This document shows positions 9,899 through 21,596 of a DNA stretch of 64,000 nucleotides, piece after piece. How positions within the stretch are numbered: position 1 is the stretch's first letter; the number at the start of each line of letters is the position of its first letter. The notes under the pieces were generated by a model. It ran no database searches. It saw only the letters and a list, made by a program, of their open reading frames with translations, and was not told the DNA's origin. Where the stretch lies: the NCBI GenBank assembly GCA_014529385.2, contig CM043958.1, positions 157,394,793 to 157,458,792 on the forward strand, written 5' to 3'. The stretch is from Adiantum capillus-veneris. Lineage: Eukaryota; Streptophyta; Polypodiopsida; Polypodiales; Pteridaceae. Position numbers and translations under genes: made by a program.

Positions 9899-11260
9899 TG
9901 ATGTTAACGTGTGATTTTTTGTAAAATTACCTAATAATTTCCTTATAATTCATCAACAGAGGAAAGTTCAATGATAAAATCTCTCCAATGAGTGTAAATT
10001 GTGTATATACTATCAAAAAATCATCAAGAAATAGTCCTTTTTGGTTATTTTTCATCATTTTTCTCGATATTGAGACTTAAAAACAAAGAAATCCAAAAAA
10101 AAAAACCTGTGTTTTTCAATGGATTTTCTTAATTATTATATTTTCACTTTGCTGTTTTAGCGTATTTCTTGTTATTTTCTTTGATTTTTCTCAATAAACA
10201 GATCAAAAAATTAATATTAAATAGCAAGGGAGCTCAGATGGAAAAAATAAAGACATTGTGGTGATAAAAAAGACAAGGCGGACAAGCATAAAAATATTCA
10301 ATGAAAACGAAAGATGGAAGTGGGAAGCTTAAATTAGGCGGCCAGACCTACTTTTGCAAAATTCTTGCAGAATGAGCTACAGGAATCCGATCGGGAAATT
10401 TTTTGAGTCTAACATAGATTTCACGGCCTAGTAGGACTAACAGGGGAATATAGGAAAAATTGGTTTGGGAAGTTCGATTATAGATACCCAAGGTAGGCTA
10501 AAATCACCTCATTTTCACTTGTTACCTTTGGAGAGAGAGCTTTTCGACTTCTTTCGTGCGTCTTTTTCGGAGTCTACAATCACCCGTTTTCAGCACCGTC
10601 TCACACGAGACATGAGGGGCAAGTTCTTTACTCATCAATGATCCATTTTGTATGGCCGGAAGCTAGTCTAAACCCCTAGAAAAAACCCTAGAATCCGAGC
10701 AGTGCATGAAGACCTATGACCAAAAACTGACCATAGCGGCCTGTCAGCTCAACCAAATTGGATAAGATTTGAACTCTAGCATGCCCTAACATAATAGAAC
10801 CCTTCTATATACCCAGTTGACCATTCGGCAAGGGTCGAGGGGGTCCCAAGTAGAAAAGCTAGGTTTTTTGCAGATGTCAGAATTGGGTTCTGACTCCACA
10901 GACAGCTTGCCTACGAGGTTTATATACAATGTATATGATTGGTTTTGTGAAATCAATCAAGTAAAGCCCTCGAAAAGCAAAAAACAGCTCGAAGGCTACA
11001 AAGCGTCAAATTTGACATAGGAGGTCAAACTGACTCCAAATGGGCCAAAATTGGATGAGTAGCTTCACAACTATGTTGCCGGCAAGTCCATAGCCTTAGA
11101 GGTGACTAACCAACTCAACAGGCAGTGTAGTCACAGAGATCGGTGATCTCAGAGTTGACAAAGCACTAAGTGATGCCGACAAGACCAAACTTTACCATAT
11201 TCAATTTAGAACTTGTTTTAGGTGTATAGAATGTGTTTAGGTCAAAATTTTTAAGTTTTG
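9899..11260 (+). other. probable gypsy A 3' LTR and flank, no gene
   Basis: This is AT-rich non-coding DNA with no open frame worth calling. It follows the putative polypurine tract, so at least the start is likely 3' LTR. A TATATA-containing stretch (TTCTATATACCC, about 10804) could be a promoter TATA box. The 3' end of the LTR was not determined because the 5' LTR lies outside the window. Confidence 0.4.
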
Positions 11261-11280
11261 CAAGAAAAATGTGACTGCTG

Positions 11281-11875
11281 TAAATAATCACGATTATTTA
11301 CTTCTGCACTAATTTTGCTTGAAAGCTGCATCATCACCTCACATATCATTTGTACACACCTAATACATGCCAAAATTCAAGTATGAGCCAAAATGGTCAC
11401 ATATAACTTGGAATATTGCCAAAAAACGCAAAGAAGTCTTTGCAAGCCAAATTCTGAGTTATAAGCCACATTTCTCGATCCAAATCACCTCATATCCCAT
11501 ACACAAGGTCTATACAATGCTTAGAACCAAGTTGTGCAAAAAATTGTTGATTTTGGTAGAAAAGTTAATAATCAGGATTATTTACTTTCATGCCAAAATG
11601 GGGGAATTTTTCTATTTTGCCATCATATATCCAAGGTACACGATGTGATAAGCCCACTAGCCAAGTTTGAACAAATTTGGAGCTCAATCTCAAATTCCTT
11701 TATATCTACTGTTTCAGAGACCCAAAGCCAAAATCTGGTACCATTTTCATCCTATGTATCCAAATGAGCCCATATTTCACTCAGAGTATCTATTTGGTAT
11801 ATACTTCAAGCCTGTAATGCCAAATTTGCAAAAAGTTGAAAAATTTACTCAGCTGTAAATAATCGCAATTATTTA
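11281..11875. repeat. three copies of a 20-bp palindrome in diverged ~290-bp repeats
   Basis: Near-palindromes related to TAAATAATCGCGATTATTTA occur at 11281-11300, 11565-11584 and 11856-11875, spaced 284 and 291 bp. Flanking words such as CTGTAAATAATC and ATTTACTT are shared. A fourth, half-preserved copy is at about 15829-15846. They probably lie in the 5' LTR or leader of the gag-only element that follows. No function is known to me. Confidence 0.65.
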
Positions 11876-12065
11876 CTTTTGTTGCAATTTTTTGTTTGGA
11901 CTTTATAATTTTGTTCCTTGCATGTTTTTATGCATCTATGCTTGTTCAAAAATTGATTTGAAGCAAATTGGACCAAAATTGTCAGCATTTCAGACTGAAG
12001 GACATTTCACAGAAAAATCTGTCAAATTTGCTAACTTTGACACTCTATTCCACTGAACAAGAGCT

Positions 12066-12820
12066 ATGCAAGCAGCAGAAAGGGTCAAGAAGAAGCTCAA
12101 CCAAAAAGAAAAGTTGCAAGAGCTACCAGCATACCAGCTGGACCCCGATTCAGTCAAGAATGCAAAAGCGACCTATCTCTCAAAGGAACAACTTGAAGAG
12201 CACAACACCACATTGTTCACCGACAGATTCAAGAGCGAGGAGGACACCAGGTAGAGCTGCAACTTATACCCAAAGAAGTATATGATGTCAGCACAAAATC
12301 CGAGATCGAAGAAGCCAACCGAAGGCTAGGACTCAGAGATTTCTATGAACAAGATCCGTGTGGGGTGGACTTCCAAAAGGCTTACGAGCTTTTGTCCACA
12401 ATCAAAGAAGATGGAACTGCGCAGATCTTTGACCCTGAAGGGAATAAATTTGAAGTGGTGATCACCAAGGAGATAGTGGCAGAAGCACTCAGACTGTCAA
12501 CAGAAGGAATGACAATGAGGGCAAGAGATAGAAAGACGACTAGAACTTTCACCAAAGAAACCATCGCAGCCGCATTTGCAGACCTCATTCACAAACAGGT
12601 GGAAGAGCCCGCAAGGTTATACCACCAGCACTTCCATTTCCTTGCTAAGAGGCCACCAAGGTATACAACGCCCAATCATGTGGGGTTGCCACAACCTTTA
12701 TGCAAGTCCTCAAATCAACAACCATGCAACCAATTGACCACGCAAAATATGTTTTTGTCCACATTGAAAGGGACAAAGAAAGAAGGAAAAATCACATACC
12801 TGGGTGCACCAGAGATTTAA
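12066..12820 (+). pseudogene. gag-like N-terminal domain of the gag-only relic
   Basis: The first piece (12066-12254) is Lys/Glu-rich. After a frame change, 12268-12670 encodes a compact, mostly helical domain (VDFQKAYELLSTI, ITKEIVAEALRLS, TKETIAAAFADLIHKQ). Another frameshift near 12680 moves the continuation (FMQVLKSTTMQPIDHAKYVFVHIER) to a different frame. This resembles the helical N-terminal domains of plant retrotransposon gag-like proteins in general arrangement, but I cannot name a family. There is no zinc knuckle. Two frameshifts make it a pseudogene. Confidence 0.5.
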
Positions 12821-12956
12821 AAACACTCTTACCAACGTAGTCGTCAAGCACAAGGAAAGGACCCAAAAAAGTGGGTGCCTATGGGGGCTTAAAGGACCAA
12901 GAACCAAGCATCACACCAGAAGACAGACTGAAGAACCCACGGAAGTACTGGAATAG

Positions 12957-15204
12957 ATGTATCAAGAAGCAAAAACTTTAAAGCTAAAAGAAGCACAAGA
13001 AGCGGCAAGGAAAGCGACATACACGGTAGAACAGCAAAAGCAAGCACATGAAGCCAGTGCACAAGGAGAAGAACACATGCTCAAGGCGGTGTCTCCCCGC
13101 ATCTCTTCTCCTATTTTTGAACACCAAGATCACCCAATGCCGAGCCCACCACCATCACCTACAGGTAGAACCAAGTCAACTGAGAAAATAGAGCCTGAAC
13201 AGTGAAAGGCAGCTGAGTCTACACAAGAACAGAAAAAGGAGCACGACAAAGAGCCAGAAAGGGCAGCCAGTCCTGCACCATTAGGGGACAACAAGAAGTT
13301 TGAGCAGCCGAGGGAGTAGGAGGCCGACAAAACACCCTCTACCTCAACACAACAAGAGAAGGCTGAGGCACCACACTCTACCTCAATGGAAAAGGATCAG
13401 CCACAGCCACAAGGGCAACAACAACCAGCAGCCATGACACCACCAAAGGACACACAAGAAGCTGCAGAGACATCAAGTTAGCTGGCATGAAATGAAGACT
13501 AGCAATCAAATGACGAAGTCATCCTGCAAGTTAATGAATATGCTAAGCAAATGCAGGACACGACTGAATGACTTTGCTCAGCAGCACGTGGCCGTAGCAC
13601 AAGGGCCAAAGAGTTAGAGATGGTGATTGACACACTCCAAAGGGAGTTAGACAACCGAATCAATGTCATCACCGCTCTACAGACGCAAGTCGAGGAGTTG
13701 AAAGCAGAAGCTGAACAATATCAGCTCGCCAGGGATAAGCAACAGAAAGAAATGAAGGAGCTTGGTGAGTTTCTTACAAAATTGTCAGATGCATGCAAAG
13801 CAAAGGATGAGCAACTGATATAAGTTACAAATGAACTTCTAACCACAACCCTCTCAGTTCAGAAAATTCAAGTACGGTTAGATGTGGAAAATGCTTCCCT
13901 ACAATACTCTGAACAAAGGATAAATGATCAAGCTATATTCTTGAGGCAAATATGAGAGAATCCAGCCGTGGCCTCGATCAAAGGCACATACAAGGTCTAC
14001 AAGACATTAGAGAAGAAAAACAAAGACCTCGAGCTGGAGCTAAAGTTGGAGCAGTCTTAGCGCAAAAGCCTGGCTTTAATGCGGGTCCAAAGAGAAGACG
14101 AGCTGTTGAAGGAAATAGCTGAACTCAATAGAGTCAGCCAACTATTGCGAGAGGGATGAACAAAAACACAAGAAGAGGCAGGCACTTTAGAGCAACCTCA
14201 AATAGAAATTCCCTCAGTGTCATTCACTGAGATGGAGATGCAGCAAGCCAAAGAGCTAAGTGGCGAGGAGGAGTTTCAAGTATCCATTACTGAAGCAGGC
14301 ACAGTGCCAATGGTCCAGCTCTCAAAGGATAAGGAAGATGCACTAAAGGAAAAAATTATACAAGAGGTAGATGAGCAGTGGAAGGCAGCAATGGATTGGG
14401 AGCTGAGAGTACTTCATTCCGTCAATGTCACACAACTCACTCCCAATCAAATCAATGCACAATGGCACCAACATTCCCTACCCTATCCTTTGATTAAAGT
14501 GGAGCTGCTACAAGTGAAAGAAAGGCTTTACACCGACATGAAAGTCGAGGGCATAGATCAAGACCACCCAAAGTGGAGGTTGAGCTGGTTGAACAAGAAT
14601 CCAAGGTACTTGATTCTGTTCACAAGAGCACTTGGGGCCCTGCAAAATCCTACCTTCTGTCCTATACCAAGAGTAAGGACCTGGATAGCACATGAGGCAC
14701 TACTAAAGAAGCCGCCAACTTGGTTGAATTACCCCAGATTGCCTGCTCCAGAAAGGGGACCACCAACAAAAGAATACTTGGTGAAAACCCTAAATGGCGC
14801 CATGTCATTCTTTAAAAGTCTACCAGATTTGTCATCTGCAATGTTATACAAAATCTGCCGAATGCTGCTTACCTGTATCAAAGTGTTCCATGAGCCAGAG
14901 CAAGCAGGCGCCCGTTGGATGCCATTCCTCGAGGGTAACAAAGGGTTGTGCTATGGTCTCAGTGGACAACCTTCCGAAGAAGTCCTCTATTCTCACAATA
15001 TGTTGGCATTCGAGGAAGCGTTATACACAGGGTTTTTCACTTGGCGAATGAAAATATTTGGGCCAGTGATTAGCGACCTGACGGAGTTGGAAAACAGAGT
15101 CACTATGTAGTTCTTACAAGCGTCAGATAAAGAAAGGAAAATCAGATACCAAAAGGCACTTAATGTGCTTAAAGACCGCCTCACTAGCCGTCAACCCGAA
15201 GAGT
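12957..15204 (+). pseudogene. gag-like coiled-coil and C-terminal domain, one frame with many stops
   Basis: A single frame can be followed from 12957 to 15204, interrupted by about a dozen stops. It encodes a Lys/Ala-rich helix, a Pro/Gln/Ser/Thr-rich low-complexity region (about 13090-13480), a strong coiled coil (LQRELDNRINVITALQTQVE and onward, 13620-13820), more coiled coil to about 14160, and a 297-codon open domain (14217-15110) rich in Trp, Pro and Leu. The stops visible are TAG, TAA or TGA where a CAG, CAA, CGA or TGG codon would fit, consistent with decay by C-to-T and G-to-A change. It probably formed a particle or scaffold protein. No catalytic motif is present. Confidence 0.55.
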
Positions 15205-15243
15205 AATTCAACCCATAAAGCTATGTCAAGGGATGACACAGGC

Positions 15244-15256
15244 GAGGATGGGGGAA
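15244..15256 (+). promoter_or_regulatory. putative polypurine tract of gag-only relic
   Basis: GAGGATGGGGGAA lies just after the end of the gag-like frame and just before a hairpin GTTAGC-AACAA-GCTAAC (about 15258-15274). This is the place and composition expected of a plus-strand primer at the LTR boundary. Confidence 0.5.
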
Positions 15257-15640
15257 CGTTAGCAACAAGCTAACACGGACACCATTTTTTGGAGCTCTCA
15301 TTGTAAAAACACTTATTATTTTGATAAATTGGGAATATTCTAACTCCTATGTTTTAGATAAACCTTGTAAATGATGAGTCGGGGCTACAAGATTCCAGAT
15401 TGTATCAACCTGTCATTGCCTATCTTTACTTAGAGCTCCCAGATTATTAGTTTTGACCACCAAAAACCTTGGCTAAGGTATAAAAGCCAATTTTTGTAAG
15501 TTATTTGTAAGTTTTGGATAATGAAAGACACAGCATGAGCTAACAACGCTCACTTCTCTCCATCTCGCGCTTCTTACTCCCTCCCTGGTTGTCACATTGT
15601 AGTTGCCTTTGTTGCATTGCAACTGCAGGTAAGAGCTCTA
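15257..15640 (+). repeat. probable 3' LTR start with TATA box
   Basis: The segment follows the purine tract, starts with a small inverted repeat, and contains TATAAAAG at about 15479-15486, with a pyrimidine-rich stretch downstream. That is the usual plan of a U3 promoter followed by R/U5. The right end was not determined. A splice-donor-like CAG/GTAAGA occurs near 15629, of unknown meaning. Confidence 0.45.
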
Positions 15641-17146
15641 TGCATTGACGTAAACACATCACAATATTTTGTAGCTTTTGGCATCACCGACCCACGGCCT
15701 AATTTCATCATAAGTAGGAATTTACACTTCAAAATAAAAAACTATGCATAGGCGAGGTATTGGGGCATCACTGCTAAGCATTTAGGTGCATTTTGGGTCA
15801 AAAATGACTAGGTCAAAAATCCACTGCTGTTAATAATCGCGATTTTGGCACTTGATCTAAAGTGGGGTTTGAGACCATAAGCATGTGTGCTTATGTCTTA
15901 TAAACTTGTCCTAGAAGTTTCGTTATGTTTGGATGTCATTTGATGCTGAAACGGATGTGATTTGTTTGCCGATGAGCGATTGGCTTTTAGTGATTTCAGT
16001 CACTTGAGTGTAGCCGCTGAGTTGGATGCAAGTTGTTAGTTCTTTTTTGAGAGATTGACAACCTCTTGTAGCCTCTATGCACTAGTCAAGTCCGCTTCGT
16101 CCCATGGATTGACAAGTTAATCGTGGTTCTGACTAAAACTACAATAAGATAGGATAGTGAGGTTAAACACGTGTCCCACAGTTGGTCACTTCATTTGACA
16201 TTGACTGATTCATCCAACTACACACTCACACACACACACACTCACAAATTCCTTCTCGCTGTGCATTTTTACTTTGGTTCCCCTAAACTCTTGATTGAGT
16301 ACTTCATCGAGTGTTTGCTTTGGCACTTCATTTGGCCGTGATTTTGATTGTGTTCTAGGTCACTTTATCTAGCTAGGATAGTTCCATACAACTACACACA
16401 CTCATTTCTACTTGAGCTGCTGATTTAACTGATGGTTTTTGCCTTGTGGGTGATCACCTTAATCTTTATTGTACACCTCCCTTAATGGAATGTTTTTACT
16501 TATGCTATGTATAAATCAGTTGATGATTACAACATCTTATGGATGTTTACCATGTATTATTATCTGGTGAACCCCTTACCCAATGGCTACCATGCTTACC
16601 CAATGGAATGAACCCCTTAATATGACCCTCACTAAGGTTTTTTTTAAAAGGTAAAAAACCCCATTTTGCTTCATTCCCTGGCGAGAACTAGGCTTTTGAT
16701 TTGGCCATGATACCTGAGTTATCGCATCTGGCCCTTGTCATGATGATCATCTGCTTTTATTCATCCCTTGATTCCTTTGCAGACCCCTTTCCCCATCTAC
16801 TGGGTGTACAACATATTGTCTCTTGCATTGGTGGATATTGGAACTCATTGCCCCTTCAAGTGGCTCCCCTTTGCAGGCTATGATTTGCCTTGTCGTGGAT
16901 GTGTGACTTCAATTAACCCTTCAATCTATCACCCTCTACATCAAGCCTCTTGCTTTAAAGACTAGCATGGTACAGAGCTGTAGCTTTGCATGTTTTCCTT
17001 CAACCTCTACATTTGCAGACCACTATATTACCTTATGGGGTCAATGCCCCTCTACATCTGTCTCCACACATTAAAAGCTAGCAAGACTTTGGGCTACATA
17101 TGTAGGTGAGGGATCTATGCTTCCTCACTTAGACTTGGTTCTGTTT

Positions 17147-17150
<4 letters not shown>
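15641..17150. other. non-coding stretch, no gene seen
   Basis: The region is T-rich with many stops in all frames. It contains the half-preserved palindrome copy near 15830 and a short CA repeat at about 16223-16245. It is probably old LTR or element flank. Confidence 0.5.

Positions 17151-17219
<69 letters not shown>
17151..17219. repeat. (GA)n microsatellite
   Basis: An uninterrupted GA dinucleotide run of about 69 bp. Confidence 0.97.
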
Positions 17220-17221
<2 letters not shown>

Positions 17222-20200
17222 GGAAAATTGCTTAGATTTGCATTAATATGCTTCTCCTGCAACATGGATGATAGGTGGGAAGGCTTCTACTTCACAGGTT
17301 TTATTGGCCATTGAGTTTTACTATGGTTACCTAACCCTCATTTAGACTTAGTCTTTTCTCTTTTTGTATGCCTATAAAGAATGAAAGGTTAAAGTTTTGA
17401 TGTAGGATGATAATGAAGTAACTCACTCAATGATAATGAAGACCTGCAAGTTCTAATATGGTTGTGAATACATTTCGTGGATAATACCTTGATTAGCTGT
17501 TGTTATCTGGCTTAATCTCTCTATTGAGGTGGGTGAAATGCTCGACACTATTTTATTTTGAAGTGTTTTATGGTGGTTTACTGGTCAATGGTTTATATTC
17601 CTCCGGAAAGATACATGGGGATTTTTTGGGGAATTGGTTTGGGCTTACAAGTTTTGATTTACAAGACCATAGGAAAGAGATTTTCTACTACAATTTGAGT
17701 ATGGAGATATGGGTTGATACAGGCTTTCGAAAGTATGGAAAACTTGCTTACCTCTATTTTTTTCCTCTTCATAAATAACTCTTCTCTTTTGCTCTTGCTC
17801 TTACTAACCTTGAACCCAAAAAACTTTTATAACTCACTCATTACTTGCAGACTTGAATTATGCTAGGGTTTGGTTCTTGCCTTAGAACATTGATTCTAAA
17901 AAGGAGGTTTTTTGTCCCTGTTGGGTGCTGAATGCAAAGTGAAGATGTATTTTTTCTATTGACTTTGCTTTGTGCTGGCATTGTTACTGAATATGTGCAT
18001 TATCCATGCTGGCTGATTTTGATTGGCCTACTTGAATCAGATGGTTCTGTTTATGGTTACTGAATATAAATTGAGGGTTGAATGGTTGCTGGTTGACTGG
18101 TTGTTGGTTGATGTTTAGACAACTTCACTTGGTAGTCATAAGGCTCGTAAACTCTTTTTTTGACTTGATGTTACAACATCAATTGCTTCTTATATGGCTC
18201 ATACGTTTTTGGATCCTTTGACTCTCTAAGGTGTGAGCCTACTTCAGACATAAAAATGGCTCAGATCCCTAGTTGGGGTTTAAAGGGTTTGAAGGTATGA
18301 TAGTGACTCACTCGGATTTGATCTTTACCTGAGTTTCAATAGCGGGTAGCTTCTGTTGGCTGTGGTCTTGATTGGAGATCTGGTCTATGGCTTATTTGCT
18401 GGTCTTTTAATCTTTGTCTCTAACTGTTGTTGGGCCTTTTGGGTATGGTTTTCTGGTTAGGAAGATTAATTTTTGAAGCTTTCTTAACACGACCTAATTA
18501 CTGATCTACTGTCTTTGACTTATAATACTAGATATTTTCATTTCTACATTGAAATTTTTTACAGGGTCCACTATATAATAGTGCTTATTCTGACAGTTTG
18601 GAGTTAAAGTTGGGTAAGCTTGGGTGATCTTGGATTTTTTCATTGTCTTGATGGCTTGGTGTGCTGACTTGGTTGGGATTTTGCTGGCTTTGATCACTTT
18701 TGTGCAGACCTGGCTTTTTTGACCACTAAAGGTTTTTTTTAACTTGTTATTGGGATTTGTTAACCTTCTAGTTTGGATCTAGCATTGTCCTTTTTTTGTA
18801 CATGGCTGAAGTTATTCTACTGTTTTGATCAAACAAGCTAAGCCTTGGAGGAATTCCATTATGGCTTTTTGGTAATTAGGGGGTCTTGACAAATGATTGT
18901 CAAACTTGTTGAATTAATGTTAAGCTATCTTTGACTTGTTTTGGTCTCTACTTCTTACTGCTAGGGTATAACACTGTTGGTTACTGACTTTGGAATGCTC
19001 TCGCGCTTAGAGTAGGGATTGGTTTATCTAGTTAAAGGGTTCAACTTTGAGCCATACAACATGATTGTTGTTATTGTACAGAGCGTTTCTAATCACTTTG
19101 AGACTATAATTGCATATTTAGGATGATTAGACAAGTTGGACTGTTGGTGCAACCAAAGTTGGCCCGAGCTAGAAAGTGTGCTATGTAGGGATATGGGTGT
19201 ATACAAGTGCTTGGTTAAGTGCTAAAGAAGGAACAAAGACTACCAATCTTGTAGGATGAACAAGTTAGGGCCAGTTGAAAGTTTGCTAGGGGCTAGTTAT
19301 GTGTTCACTTGGTTGCATCAATAGGCGTGCCATCTGATGGTTTTTGGGCCTCATCAGAGCTTGAGAAGGCAGTGTGTGATGTGTGGAATTAGGAGGAATT
19401 GACGGCTCAACGATCGAAGATGTGGTTGCCAAGTTGTTTTAGGTGAGATTTTGGGAGCCAAGGGGGGTGGGGTACCTTATAATTGCTAGGTGGCAGGGGA
19501 CCTCTAACCCACATGCGAAATCATGGGCAACCATCGTATAGTATATATCAGGGATCGTGGCCCATATGGGTTGTGTCAAGTGGAGGGAGCTCTCCCTTGG
19601 AGCTCTCATGGCCATGGTGATTGTGCGCGGGTGCTACGTAGTGCATGGCAGCTTGGGTAATTCTAATGGCTTTTGTTGACATCGGCAACGCTATGGCATC
19701 ATCCGACGGTGGCCATCTGGCAGTGTTAAATGACATGCTGATGTGGCAACTTGTAAGTGCCCGTGTCCCGTGACCTCAAAGGACCCAAATTTTTTAAGTA
19801 AAAGGCAGAAGGAGACTCCCCCCACTAGCGACCTTGCTAATGCTCAAGAGGGAGGGGCTTGTGTGAGAGATAGAGAGGGCGAGTCCCACAACTAAACAGA
19901 GTTCAAAGGGTTCCAAAGAGGCAATTCCAAATGGTCCAAGGGGAGTTCAAAGAAGTCAAAGAGTCGGTCTGAGGGACAACTCCAAGGGGTAATCAAGGGT
20001 GGACAAAGGAGGACCAAAGTGGAGTTAGAGAGAAAAACAATAAGAAAAATAAAAACAAAAATTGGAAATGTTATGGGCACTAGTGAATTCGCTAGTGCAC
20101 CCCCCTCAAGAGTAGATAGCAGATGAACGCAAAGGTGGTTCTCCCCTCTCCCAAATTTCCAAGTTGAGCTACAAAATGGACTAGTGAGAGTGCATTTGCC

Positions 20201-20646
20201 AAAAAGGAAAGGATACCCCCTATAAAAGTAAATTTTAAGTCATTTTTAATGTTTTCTGGCTAGAGGCCTTGAGTCGTTGGGGTGTATGTGTACAGAGGAC
20301 AAATGTGTGTGCCTATCAATTCGAAGCATAGGGAGTTTGATGGTTGCTTTTAGCCAAGAGACTTTTTGGCCAGGTCTTTTAGGGAGCTAGCTACAGAGAG
20401 CCAAAGGTGTGTGGGTGAGCTTTTTTGAGGGGCTTCTTTGTGCATAGGTGTGTGCCTGCAAAGGCCGAGTTGTGTGTTTTCTTGCCCAACAACCATGTGG
20501 GTGTGCCATTTGTTGTAGATGGGTTGTATATAGTGTTTTGGAGCATGAGTAGGATTCGATAGCCATTTCTTGAGTGTCGTTTCTCCCCTACCCCCTTATC
20601 TAATTCTTCTACTTATGTGCATTGCCAGTGTGGATATGTGTGTGCC
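17220..20646. other. non-coding stretch, no gene seen
   Basis: T-rich and stop-dense on both strands. No open frame has a recognisable motif, codon bias or homologue in the rest of the window. No LTR ends or terminal inverted repeats were recognised. Confidence 0.5.
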
Positions 20647-21596
20647 CTCGAGCCTTTTAGAGGGGAGCACGACAGCTTTGAGAGCTTTAAGGAGATAGCT
20701 CACTCGCTCTTGACAGTGGAGAGATTAAGAAAGCTTGGAAGCTTTGTGACAACGCACTGGAAGCTTGTGAGTTCAATTGAGACTGATGTATGCTCTTGTG
20801 GAATATCAGAAGACAGTGCAGTAGCTTGGGTGTAGGTGAAAGTGCTACCGTAAAATTATGTGCGCAGTAGCACTATTTTTAGATTCATTTTTCTCCTTAT
20901 AGAATGCAGATATGAAAATGTTTCTCTCAATTCCCTTTATTTCAACATGGTCTACAACTTTGTAGAAGAAAAATTCTACAAATTCCTCACCAATTTGATG
21001 ATATTCAACTCAGATTGATTGTATGCAAAAAATTTCAGATTTTTGTTTTCGTACATTGTGCGAGTTTGGTGAACTTTTGGAAGCATGGCAGGTACTCAAA
21101 GTTGGGTGCATAAATTCTGAGCTCGAGCCTTTTAGAGGGGAGCACGACAGCTTTGAGAGCTTTAAGGAGATAGCTCACTTGCTCTTGACAGTGGAGAGAT
21201 TAAGAAAGCTTGGAAGCTTTGTGACAATGCAATGGAAGCTTGTGAGTTCAATTGAGACTGATGTATGCTCTTGTGGAATATCAGAAGACAGTGCAGTAGC
21301 TTGTGTGTAGGTGAAAGTGCTACCCTAAAATTATGTGTGCAGTAGTACTATTTTTAGATTCATTTTTCTCCTTATAGAATGCAGATATGAAAATGTTTCT
21401 CTCAATTCTCTTTATTTCAACATGGTCTACAACTTTGTAGAAGAAAAATTCTACAAATTCCTCACCAATTTGATGATATTCAGCTCAGATGATTGTATGC
21501 AAAAAATTTCAGATTTTTGTTTTCGTACATTGTGCGAGTTTGGTGAACTTTTGGAAGCATGGTAGGTACTCAAAGTTGGGTGCATAAATTTTGAGC
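20647..21596. repeat. 475-bp tandem duplication, two copies
   Basis: The block starting CTCGAGCCTTTTAGAGG at 20647 is repeated from 21122, a period of 475 bp, with only scattered differences. Each unit contains a 60-70 codon open frame (SFESFKEIAHSLLTVERL type) that ends at a TAG and a downstream AT-rich part. The open frame is conserved between copies, but this may simply reflect recent duplication. I see no domain in it. Confidence 0.92.

Larger units (their letters stand above)
11968..15256 (+). mobile_element. gag-only LTR-retrotransposon relic
   Basis: A long decayed coding region without recognisable protease, RT, RNase H or integrase is followed by a purine tract (GAGGATGGGGGA, about 15244-15255) and LTR-like DNA with a TATA box. 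This layout suits a non-autonomous LTR retrotransposon encoding only a gag-like protein. Palindrome-bearing sequence on both sides (11281-11875 and about 15830) could represent its two LTRs, but I could not align full LTRs by eye. Confidence 0.55.

Noticed and set aside
10670-10700. AAACCCTAG-like words suggesting telomeric repeat
   Set aside because: Only two scattered, non-tandem occurrences, as expected by chance or in many plant LTRs.
16560-16620. Short repeat of GAACCCCTTACCCAATGG words
   Set aside because: Only two imperfect occurrences; too small to interpret.
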